Origin: JBDREF01 sp043820045
GTDB lineage: Bacteria > Planctomycetota > Phycisphaerae > Sedimentisphaerales > Anaerobacaceae
Assembly (NCBI GenBank): GCA_043820045.1
Contig: JBDREF010000410.1
Coordinates: 1-14,966, forward strand
Direction of reading: 5' to 3'
Length of the DNA: 14,966 bases
The position numbers were made by a program, and so were the translations under genes. Below are positions 1 through 6,670 of this stretch, piece after piece. Positions within the stretch are counted from its first letter, which is position 1. Each line of letters begins with the position of its first letter. Under the pieces are notes generated by a model that worked only from the letters and a program-made list of their open reading frames with translations, was not told the origin of the DNA and ran no database searches.

Positions 1-860
1 TTCTTGCGGGCCGTTTTCAAGGCGGGTCCCACCTTAATGTTTCTGGGCACGGCCTGGAGCAGGGCGGCTCGCATCTGTTCGGCGTCATGGAAACGCTTGT
101 CGGGGTCAACCGCCAGGACTTGCTTTAGAAAGGCGACAAAGGCAAGGTTGGTCTTGCCTCGAAGGCGCTCGCAGCCCCGCGGCGGCCAGCGAAAAGGCCA
201 TCTTGGCAGAAAACCGGTGATGTATTCGTAGAGTATCAGACCGACGGCGAAACAGTCACTGCGAAAAGTCGGCCGGCCGTAAGCCTGCTCGGGCGCGACA
301 TAGCCGGGCGTACCGAAATCGTCGATAGTCCTCATCCTGCCTTTGATTTGCAGGCCGATACCGAAATCACCTAATGCGGCCCGGCCGTTCGGAAAGAGGA
401 AGATGTTGCCGGGTGTAACGTCGCAATGGACCATGCGTTTTCGGTGGGCGTAGGTCAGGCCGTCGAGGACCTGGGCGGTAATCGAGATGATCCTGCGGAC
501 GGACATGGGTTTCGAGCAGTCGGCCAGCGTGCCGACCGACAGCTCGGTCGCTAATACGGCGTGCCCGTCGATGATCTCGGCGTTCTTGACCGGCATGATG
601 TGCGGATGGCGCAGTTGGGCTACCAGGCGTATTTCGCGGAGCAGTGCCTGGTTGTCGCGTTTGCCGTGGATATCGGCTAAGGGTATCTTCAGGGCTACCC
701 AGATGCCCTCTACCGAGTCTTTGGCCTTCCAGACCTCGCAGCTTCCGCCCTCGCCAAGCGGTTTTGCCAGTTGGTATTTACCCAATTTCTGGCCGCGTTT
801 GAGGTCCAGACTCGATACGCCGCTCGTCCTGATTTTGCTTATATTCGCTGACCGAACCAT
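1..860 (-). CDS. Serine/threonine protein kinase (Hanks type, non-RD), N-terminal 286 residues; 3' end lies outside the window
   Basis: Translating the minus strand from ATG at 860 gives an open frame to the window edge. The kinase domain spans about residues 29-265 with its landmarks in order: glycine loop LGEGGSCEVW (35-44), VALKIP with ATP-binding Lys58, alpha-C Glu76 (LLREI), catalytic loop VHCDVTPGN (Asp147, Asn152), DFG (165-167), TPGYVAPE (184-191) and the alpha-F Asp202 (SDCFAVG). No signal peptide precedes the domain, so it should be cytoplasmic. The catalytic-loop Arg is Cys146 (a non-RD kinase) and the usual Lys two residues after the Asp is Thr149; Ser/Thr there is found in some bacterial kinases. 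All residues needed for catalysis are present. An in-frame TGA lies upstream and no strong ribosome site was seen. The unseen C-terminus may carry a sensor or transmembrane region. The substrate cannot be inferred. Confidence 0.93.
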   Translation of the reverse strand, partial: MVRSANISKIRTSGVSSLDLKRGQKLGKYQLAKPLGEGGSCEVWKAKDSVEGIWVALKIPLADIHGKRDNQALLREIRLVAQLRHPHIMPVKNAEIIDGHAVLATELSVGTLADCSKPMSVRRIISITAQVLDGLTYAHRKRMVHCDVTPGNIFLFPNGRAALGDFGIGLQIKGRMRTIDDFGTPGYVAPEQAYGRPTFRSDCFAVGLILYEYITGFLPRWPFRWPPRGCERLRGKTNLAFVAFLKQVLAVDPDKRFHDAEQMRAALLQAVPRNIKVGPALKTARK

Positions 861-1235
861 ATCGGAATCAATTTCGCCAAAATCCCGAACAAGTCAACAA
901 AATTCTCGCCAAATGTCAAACAGAACGCCACGGCTCGCGCCGGCAAGATCAGTCAAACTTGACAACGGCCTGCCCATAGATGTGCTGAGAGAGCTAATAC
1001 CGAGACATCAACGCAGACTTTGCTGTCTGCTGTCTGAGTCTTATGTGTGGGGCTGAAGGTCTGTATTTTGTTATCTCAGATACGGCCGCTTGCCTGATAG
1101 CCATTGAATTATGGTGAAAAGTCGTATATACTGGATGGCAGTGCCCTTCGTATAGTTCGTGTATTGCATGGAAAGAAGTAGAAACCAGCAACAGACAAGA
1201 CGAGGTTCAGCTTGTTTGCAGCGGTGGCGATTTGA
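861..1235. other. Intergenic region between divergent genes
   Basis: This 375-base gap separates the leftward kinase gene from the rightward lipoprotein gene. It holds one convincing rightward promoter (1104-1132). On the kinase side, GTCAA half-sites occur at 893, 915 and 952, the last forming the dyad GTCAA-AC-TTGAC (952-963). A 6-bp hairpin, GCAGAC/GTCTGC, lies at 1013-1030 with no T-run. I found no convincing leftward -35/-10 pair and no conserved-looking ORF. Confidence 0.6.
1104..1132 (+). promoter_or_regulatory. Sigma70-type promoter for the lipoprotein/AsmA-like unit
   Basis: TTGAAT (1104-1109), a 17-base spacer and TATACT (1127-1132) match the -35/-10 consensus at 4/6 and 5/6. The predicted transcript would start about 95 bases before the ATG at 1236. 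Confidence 0.55.
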
Positions 1236-1898
1236 ATGGGTTATAGAAAGAGAAAGTTCCTATCGTGGTTTTTGAGAAGGCGCGGCGAGACATTGAGGGC
1301 TGCCTGGTTGTTTTGCATCTGGCTGGCACTTGGCGGCGGTTGCGCTAGTGTTCGGATTACCGACCCTGCAAGGACAGCCACAGAACAGTTCTTGCTGTCG
1401 CAGGCCGGCGTGAAGGCTGTAGAACTGTTGTCATTCGAAGCAATCCAGGGGCGCAGCGTTTTTCTGGATGTGGCCCATTTTGCCCCGATGGAAAAGGATT
1501 TTGTATTGGGTGAATTCAGAGCAAAACTGCTGCACTCCGGGGTACGAGTCTCGCCTAAGCGAGAAGATGCTGAAATCATTGTCGAGGTACGCAGTGCGGG
1601 GGTGGGTATAGACCGGTATGAATCTCTGTTCGGGATACCTTCTTTGACGGCTCCGTCCGGCACCGCTTCAGCCGCTCAAGTGGCAACCTTGGTCACTCCG
1701 GAAATTGCCATCACGAAGAAGATCAGGCAGATCGGGTTCGCCAGCGTTGCTTATGTTGCCTATTGGGCGGATAGCGGTGACGTAGTTGCCAGTTCCGGAC
1801 CAGTCATAGGAAAGACCTACCGCGAGGATTGGTGGTTGCTCGGTTTCGGCCCGCGGACTATTGGCACTATACCGCCTGTGGACCACCAATCAGATTGA
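1236..1898 (+). CDS. Putative lipoprotein, DUF6655-like
   Basis: The product has 220 residues. A basic N-terminus is followed by a hydrophobic stretch (AAWLFCIWLALGGGC) ending at Cys36. This resembles a lipoprotein signal, although GGGC is an imperfect lipobox. The mature part opens with a DPARTATEQFLLSQAGVKAV segment and contains EIIVEVRSAGVGIDR (about 113-127) and a Gly/Ser/Ala-rich GIPSLTAPSGTASAAQ. I associate this pattern with the DUF6655 family of uncharacterised planctomycete lipoproteins, from memory and unverified. The signal would be of normal length if translation began at TTG 1293 (codon 20); ATG 1236 gives a long n-region, so the start is uncertain. It lies 75 bases before the AsmA-like gene on the same strand, suggesting a shared transcript and an envelope role. 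No catalytic motif is visible. Confidence 0.7.
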   Translation: MGYRKRKFLSWFLRRRGETLRAAWLFCIWLALGGGCASVRITDPARTATEQFLLSQAGVKAVELLSFEAIQGRSVFLDVAHFAPMEKDFVLGEFRAKLLHSGVRVSPKREDAEIIVEVRSAGVGIDRYESLFGIPSLTAPSGTASAAQVATLVTPEIAITKKIRQIGFASVAYVAYWADSGDVVASSGPVIGKTYREDWWLLGFGPRTIGTIPPVDHQSD

Positions 1899-1973
1899 GC
1901 GCAAGGGACGTGAGTTCCTGTTGCGGTTTTGTCCTTCTCAGAGGAAATGCAAGTCAAATAGATCGGTAAGTTT

Positions 1974-4900
1974 ATGCGTCGTTGGATACCTCGGATTCTT
2001 ATCATTCTGCTTGGGCTTTTGTTGGCTGCCGTAGCGACTGCCCAGGTAATACTGCGCACAGACCTGCCAAGACGGTGGACTACACGAATTCTAAGCCGAC
2101 AGTTGGGTATGAAAGTAACCGCAGGTTCGCTTCGGGCAAGCATGTGGGGAAAGACAACAGTAAAGGACTTTACCCTGAGCCTTCCGATGGAAGAGAGTCC
2201 ATGCCTGCTCATCCCGGAAGTTCACATCTCTCATAGTGCACTGCCGCTGATTCTGCTCGGAGACTCGGTAACACTTCACTCCGTTAGGGTCATCAATCCC
2301 ACTGCCAATATCAGAAGGGATGAAAACGGTCGCTGGAATGTCCAGGAATTTGCCTCTTGTCTGCGCCAGTTTGCATCAGGCCAAAACAAGCAGCGAAAGG
2401 TCAGATTACCAGAATTAGATATTGTGAATGGCGTATCGGTCGTAACGAATCGCGGCGGTTGTGTCGAGAACATAGGCCCATTATATTTCCACGGCACACC
2501 ACAGGATTCGGGCCGCTGGGATTTCGACATGAGCATCTCGCCAAATGTTGCGGTCTCTGGGAAAGTAGCGGCAGGTGCTGATTGGACCCACGAGATCAAT
2601 TTCGATATCAAAGACCTCCACGAGATGGTCGAGGACTTGATTCCTGGCATATCAGACACTCTGTGCATGAGTGGAACACTCTACGGACATATACGTGAAA
2701 GCGAGCTAACCGGCAATGTGAAGCTTGATTCGCTACAGTACGGCAAGACACAAACGCAAGGGATACTTGGTGTGAACGTCTCCCCGGCAGGACTTCTCGT
2801 GCGGTTCGAAGATATCCTGGTCCGCGGATTTGAATTTCCCGCGGAGGTGTTCAAGATAGCGGGCGGTTCAGCAAAATTAGGCCGAGACGAGTTGAAGGTC
2901 GATGGCGTGGGGATAGAAGCTCGCGGTGTTTCCGGAAACCTCACGGGTGATTGGAACTGGACGAGGTCGGATGGAAAGTTCAGCGGCTCGTGGGCCGGGA
3001 AGAGCACCCAAAGAGGAATTTACCTTGAGGGAACCTGGGACGGAACCGTGAGCTGGCCGCGAATGGGAAGAAAAGAGGTTGGCGTTTCTATACTCGCTCG
3101 GGGAGATTGCCCGTGGGGCGATTGGCGCGGCACGGCGAAGGTACTTGGTTCAGGCGGTACGTTGTCAAGATCGCAATGGCAGGTCTCTGTTCCTCGTCTA
3201 TCATGCCGATTGAAACACGCCAACATAGCGTTCGAGGATGTCAGGGCTGAAATAGCTGCCGACTGGCCCAAAGTGCGACTTGTTAGTCTGCATTCCACCA
3301 ATCCGGGAGAATTGAAAGCGGAAGGAGAATTCCATGCGGACAAGGGTAGTTGGACAATCTCGGTTGAGGCTGAGAAATGGAAGGCGGAGGATTGGCAAGA
3401 TTCACCCGTCGATCTGAGGCTAATAGCCAGCGGAAACAAGCAAGATATAACAGTTGAAGAGTTCCGGGTGGCTCAGAAGAATATGAGACTCGAAGCAGCA
3501 GGCAAAGTATCGCTGCCGTCTGCTGAGCTTTGCGACACTCATGCCAAAGCCTCGTGGGTGGTTAACCCGCCACCTGCCGACGCAAAGCGCCTCGGTGGTA
3601 TTTCAGGCAGGCTGCAATGTGAAGCTGCTATCACGGGGACAGCGTGGCCCGTAAGTCTCCAACTTAGGTCGGAACTCTCAGGGGAGAACATTACCCTAAA
3701 TAGAAAAGCCATTTCGACCGTGAAGATTCCGTGGCAAGCACAGATTGACAAGGAACGGATCAAATACGAGGCGGAACAGTTTGAGCTTTTTGGCGGCAAC
3801 TGGAGCATGAGCGGCGAATATGAGTTTTATCAACCATCCAGACAACTAATCCTTAGCGCGTCCGAGGTGTCGCTTCCGCCAATGGTCGAGTTGCTGGGCC
3901 TTCCTCTTAAGTCCAAGGGATTGCTGGCCGTGAAACTTCAGGCCGAACTGCCGTCACCTGATATTAACGAATTGACTCTGTCAGGCAGTTGGCACATCCG
4001 GGACATGGTTCTTGGAACCATTGAGGCAGAAAGCGCCGACGGAAATGTTCGCATTGACAATGGCGTCGCTATGTTCGACCGGATTCACCTCGAACGCAGC
4101 CAGGGTCGGGTTTCAGGCAGCGCACGGTTCGACCTGCATCGACCTCAGTACGTGTCCGTCGAAATGGAGGCACAACAGTGGCCTTTGGACCTGCCAGACC
4201 ATAATATGACCTTCGTTACGAACGGTAAAGGCAGCGCAACTCTGGATCTGCTGAAACGAACGGCGGAGGGAAAAGGGAATTTAAGCGTGGCCGTGGCAAT
4301 CAATGATAAGACATTCGGGAACCTCTCGGCTGAGATTGCCGTTAAGGAGCGTACGGTCGACATAAATGACATGACGATAGAAGCTCTCGGCGGTTCTGTT
4401 GATGCAACGGCGAGATTTCATCTGGACAACCGCCTTGCAAGCATAGTCAACGCGAAATGGCATGGTTTGGATATTGGAGCGCTTGCCGACTGGCGGGCGG
4501 AGTTTAAGGATTTTTCCGGTACATCTTCCGGCATCCTGAGTATTGCGCGGGCCGACGGCAGGCGGCCTCTGGAGCCTCTCAGGCTGGAGATTCTCGCCGA
4601 TGTATCGGATGGGCATTATCGAAATGTACAGTTTGGCAGTCTTCAGATGTCGGGATATATAGGGAAGAAGAGACTGCTTATTGACCGATCTGAACTTCAA
4701 ATCATGAACGGCTTGTTGAAGGCCCGGGGAAGTTTCCGGCGACAGGGCGACGGATTCCTGACGTATGTCCTTGCTGACTTTTCACAGCTTTCGCTCGACC
4801 AGTTCGTACACGTTTTCCGTCCCGGCGAAAAGAGGGTCCCGGGCCGGCTTACAGGCGACGGAGTGTTGATAGTTTCTTCAGATTTCCACCGAATGACAGG

Positions 4901-5366
4901 CGAAGCCAACGTTCTTCTTACTGAATCGGACCTGGCGAACACAGTTATCGTGAGTACTCTGCATAACGCCATGAATGTAAGGTTCGGCCAGACACAGCCG
5001 ACAGGCCAGGGACAAGTAAGGCTCCGCTTCGAAGGTTCCGCAGTCAGAATTCCAAGCTTCACGTACTTCAATCGTGGGATTGAGATTCGCGGAATGGGGG
5101 CTGTCGACGACCTCACGCAGGGAAGTACAAGCCCGATCAAAGGTTATGCCATCGGTTCCGTAAGGCCGCTCAAGGGCACCCGCCTGCCCGGCACAGAAGA
5201 CCTGGATCGGCTTATGGCCGCCCTTCAATCCGGTGTTTCCTCAGTGGAAGTGAAGGGGACTTTGGGACAGCCGGAGGCCGCGCCAGTGCCATTCAAACGG
5301 ATCAGCAACATGCTGCGCGCTCTGCTTTGGCGCCAGTTAGGGGAGAACAAGGGGTCAGGCTTTTGA
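1974..5366 (+). CDS. AsmA-like / repeating beta-groove envelope protein
   Basis: This 1130-residue protein has one N-terminal membrane anchor (about residues 5-24, IPRILIILLGLLLAAVATAQ) and then a long, cysteine-poor, beta-rich region with alternating short hydrophobic strands and turns. The opening, with a chain like LRTDLPRRWTTRILSRQLG and then 'VTAGSLRASMWGKTTVKDF', follows the plan of AsmA/TamB/YhdP proteins. The C-terminal part (about 955-1110, with RLTGDGVLIVSSDF, GQGQVRLRFEGSAVRIPSF and RGMGAVDD) resembles the AsmA-like C-terminal domain. By family analogy it would sit in the inner membrane, project into the periplasm and help lipid transport or outer-membrane homeostasis; the exact subfamily is not resolved. 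The ribosome site (GGTAAG) is weak. The last six residues and the stop are encoded by the left arm of the downstream RAYT-type repeat, so the native C-terminus may have differed. Confidence 0.85.
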   Translation: MRRWIPRILIILLGLLLAAVATAQVILRTDLPRRWTTRILSRQLGMKVTAGSLRASMWGKTTVKDFTLSLPMEESPCLLIPEVHISHSALPLILLGDSVTLHSVRVINPTANIRRDENGRWNVQEFASCLRQFASGQNKQRKVRLPELDIVNGVSVVTNRGGCVENIGPLYFHGTPQDSGRWDFDMSISPNVAVSGKVAAGADWTHEINFDIKDLHEMVEDLIPGISDTLCMSGTLYGHIRESELTGNVKLDSLQYGKTQTQGILGVNVSPAGLLVRFEDILVRGFEFPAEVFKIAGGSAKLGRDELKVDGVGIEARGVSGNLTGDWNWTRSDGKFSGSWAGKSTQRGIYLEGTWDGTVSWPRMGRKEVGVSILARGDCPWGDWRGTAKVLGSGGTLSRSQWQVSVPRLSCRLKHANIAFEDVRAEIAADWPKVRLVSLHSTNPGELKAEGEFHADKGSWTISVEAEKWKAEDWQDSPVDLRLIASGNKQDITVEEFRVAQKNMRLEAAGKVSLPSAELCDTHAKASWVVNPPPADAKRLGGISGRLQCEAAITGTAWPVSLQLRSELSGENITLNRKAISTVKIPWQAQIDKERIKYEAEQFELFGGNWSMSGEYEFYQPSRQLILSASEVSLPPMVELLGLPLKSKGLLAVKLQAELPSPDINELTLSGSWHIRDMVLGTIEAESADGNVRIDNGVAMFDRIHLERSQGRVSGSARFDLHRPQYVSVEMEAQQWPLDLPDHNMTFVTNGKGSATLDLLKRTAEGKGNLSVAVAINDKTFGNLSAEIAVKERTVDINDMTIEALGGSVDATARFHLDNRLASIVNAKWHGLDIGALADWRAEFKDFSGTSSGILSIARADGRRPLEPLRLEILADVSDGHYRNVQFGSLQMSGYIGKKRLLIDRSELQIMNGLLKARGSFRRQGDGFLTYVLADFSQLSLDQFVHVFRPGEKRVPGRLTGDGVLIVSSDFHRMTGEANVLLTESDLANTVIVSTLHNAMNVRFGQTQPTGQGQVRLRFEGSAVRIPSFTYFNRGIEIRGMGAVDDLTQGSTSPIKGYAIGSVRPLKGTRLPGTEDLDRLMAALQSGVSSVEVKGTLGQPEAAPVPFKRISNMLRALLWRQLGENKGSGF

Positions 5367-5379
5367 TTTAGATTTAGGT
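5347..5379 (+). repeat. REP-like inverted repeat, left arm
   Basis: Core AAGGGGTCAGGCTTTTGATT. Compared with the right arm it has one extra G and a duplicated GATTTA unit (GATTTAGATTTAGG). It encodes the last residues (NKGSGF) and TGA stop of the AsmA-like gene rightward, and the TAA stop of the RAYT remnant leftward. Confidence 0.75.
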
Positions 5380-5511
5380 ATACCAAGCTTTAGCCACTCC
5401 TTGGATCGCTTCCTGCCGGTTTTTGTTTCTAAAGATTTCCTGTCGATAATTACCGCGATTCAGTACATGATAGACGGCGCCGGCATATTCAATTCTGGCC
5501 TTTCTTGGCAT
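5374..5511 (-). pseudogene. REP-associated tyrosine transposase (Y1_Tnp/IS200-like), N-terminal remnant
   Basis: The minus strand from ATG 5511 encodes 45 residues and stops at 5374-5376. The opening, MPRKARIEYAGAVYHVLNRG followed by NYRQEIF, is the hallmark start of RAYT/Y1_Tnp proteins (R-x-x-Y-x-G-A-x-Y-H-V-x-x-R-G-N). After about residue 27 the similarity ends with a short unrelated-looking tail closing in AKAWYT. The family's HUH (HxH) motif and catalytic tyrosine helix are absent, and full-length members are usually well over 150 residues. An internal deletion joining the start to a distal or foreign segment is the simplest explanation. The flanking inverted arms support the identification. 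Confidence 0.8.
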
Positions 5512-5540
5512 GCCCAGAGAATATACCAAAAAACGTCAAC

Positions 5541-5566
5541 ACCTAAATCAAAAGCCTGACCCTTGT
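5541..5566 (-). repeat. REP-like inverted repeat, right arm
   Basis: ACCTAAATCAAAAGCCTGAC followed by CCTTGT is the reverse complement of the left arm apart from two small gaps. It lies 29 bases upstream of the RAYT remnant's start codon. Confidence 0.75.
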
Positions 5567-5631
5567 CTCTCGTACACTCGTCCCGGTTTTTGGGGGTGTC
5601 AGCTTTCCTTTTCATAGCTTTTATGACGTTT

Positions 5632-5654
5632 TTTGCCCCGATTTTGGGGGCAAA
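5632..5654. other. Perfect 8-bp hairpin upstream of argB
   Basis: TTTGCCCC (5632-5639), loop GATTTTG, then GGGGCAAA (5647-5654). A T-run precedes rather than follows it on the plus strand, so it is not a standard terminator in either direction. It lies just upstream of the proposed argB promoter. Confidence 0.4.
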
Positions 5655-5659
5655 TAAAC

Positions 5660-5688
5660 TTGACGGGGCGTGGCGGAAGCAATAAAGT
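5660..5688 (+). promoter_or_regulatory. Candidate argB promoter
   Basis: TTGACG (5660-5665), 17-base spacer, TAAAGT (5683-5688); 5/6 and 4/6 matches to the sigma70 consensus. It sits 40 bases before the argB ATG and could serve the whole argBD(F) unit. Confidence 0.45.
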
Positions 5689-5700
5689 AAGCAATTTACT
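5686..5700. promoter_or_regulatory. Dyad overlapping the argB -10 element, possible operator
   Basis: AGTAA-GCAAT-TTACT is a 5-bp inverted repeat overlapping the last bases of the proposed -10. The position suits a repressor site. It does not closely match the classical ArgR box, and the regulator is unknown. Confidence 0.25.
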
Positions 5701-5728
5701 CAAGCGGTGTCTTTCAAAGGTGGTTTCC

Positions 5729-6607
5729 ATGGAACAGGCTATTGCAAAAGCTGGTGCGTTGATCGAGGCGATGGAGTATATCCGGCGTTTTCGCGGGCGG
5801 ATCGTGGTTGTTAAACTCGGCGGAAGCGTCCTGGACGATATCTCCATGCAGAAGAATATGCTGACTGATATTGCCTTCATGGCTACGGTCGGGATGCGGC
5901 CGATCATCGTTCACGGCGGCGGAAAGGCCATCACCAGGGCGATGAACGAAGCAGGGCTCAAACCGGTCTGGGTCCAGGGCCGGCGATATACCGACGAGCG
6001 AACGCTGACGATAGCGGAGCATACGCTCGTGCACAAAGTCAACACGCCCATCTGCGAGACGCTGAAAGAATTGGGATGCGAACCTATGGGGCTGCACTCG
6101 CTCAGCAGTTGCGTGCTTTTCGCCGAAACCCTCAGGCTGGCCGGCGAAGACGGCCGAAAGATCGACCTCGGACTAGTCGGAAAAGTCGTAAATGTAAACG
6201 GACACTTGTTGAAGACGCTCTGCGCCGACGGGACCATACCGGTTATCGCATCGGTAGCTAAAGACAAAATCGGCGGGAAGTTGAATGTCAACGCCGATAG
6301 CGCCGCCGGTAAGGTCGCCGCTGAAGTCGCCGCTGAGAAGCTCGTCGTTGTAAGCGATACGCACGGAATACGGACGAACCGCGAAGACCCGGACAGTTGG
6401 GTTTCGAGTCTGGATGAGACGCAGATAAAGGAAATGATTGATGCCGGCATTATAACCGATGCGATGTTCCCGAAGGTCGAGGCCTGTATAACGGCACTGG
6501 ATGCGGGCGTCAAGAAGGCGCACATCATCGACGGGCGAATCCCGCATTCGCTTCTGCTCGAAATCTATACCGACAAAGGAATCGGGACGCAAATAATCAG
6601 AACGTAA
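5729..6607 (+). CDS. argB: Acetylglutamate kinase
   Basis: This enzyme phosphorylates N-acetyl-L-glutamate with ATP, the second step of the acetylated arginine pathway, in the cytoplasm. The 292-residue product has the family's usual length. Motifs: VVKLGGSV with phosphate-binding Lys29, IVHGGGKAI (substrate and phosphate loop), GLVGKVVNVN, LNVNADSAA (catalytic Asp region), VSDTHGI, FPKVEA (second conserved Lys) and DGRIPHSLLLEIYTDKGIGT. The start at 5729 is chosen because AAAGGTGG lies 5-12 bases upstream and the family begins near here; a longer frame from TTG 5633 would add residues read through the hairpin and promoter region. It precedes argD by 63 bases on the same strand. 'VSDTHGIRTN' replaces the more common 'LTDVPGIL' form, a mild divergence. 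Confidence 0.95.
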   Translation: MEQAIAKAGALIEAMEYIRRFRGRIVVVKLGGSVLDDISMQKNMLTDIAFMATVGMRPIIVHGGGKAITRAMNEAGLKPVWVQGRRYTDERTLTIAEHTLVHKVNTPICETLKELGCEPMGLHSLSSCVLFAETLRLAGEDGRKIDLGLVGKVVNVNGHLLKTLCADGTIPVIASVAKDKIGGKLNVNADSAAGKVAAEVAAEKLVVVSDTHGIRTNREDPDSWVSSLDETQIKEMIDAGIITDAMFPKVEACITALDAGVKKAHIIDGRIPHSLLLEIYTDKGIGTQIIRT

Positions 6608-6617
6608 AAGGGGACGG

Positions 6618-6637
6618 ATTCCTGTTTGTACAGGAAT
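6618..6637. repeat. Intergenic hairpin repeat between argB and argD
   Basis: ATTCCTG-TTTGTA-CAGGAAT forms a 7-bp stem inside the wider string GGATTCCTG...CAGGAATGAC. This layout resembles the ATTCC(n)GGAAT dispersed hairpin repeats common in bacterial intergenic DNA (for example neisserial dRS3). It starts 11 bases after the argB stop. Confidence 0.4.
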
Positions 6638-6670
6638 GACAATAACGAGATAAGGAGTACGAAATACGAG

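Larger units (their letters stand above)
5347..5566. mobile_element. Decayed RAYT (REP-associated tyrosine transposase) element
   Basis: A 220-base element consists of two inverted repeat arms (5347-5379 and 5541-5566) enclosing a leftward RAYT N-terminal fragment (5374-5511). The arms align over all 26 bases of the right arm with only a 1-base and a 6-base gap. RAYT genes are known to lie between inverted REP-type sequences that they mobilise. The body has lost nearly all of the transposase, so the element cannot move by itself. Confidence 0.7.

Noticed and set aside
994..1191. A 65-codon minus-strand ORF in the kinase-lipoprotein gap
   Set aside because: It has no recognisable motif, overlaps the proposed promoter, and is within the length expected by chance.
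1940..1961. Mini-ORF MQVK after AGAGGA before the AsmA-like gene
   Set aside because: The ribosome-site-like sequence is only one base from the ATG, too close to function, and four codons carry no supporting signal.
5633..5728. A 32-residue N-terminal extension of ArgB from TTG 5633
   Set aside because: It would translate the 5632-5654 hairpin and the promoter-like region, exceeds the family length, and a good ribosome site precedes ATG 5729.
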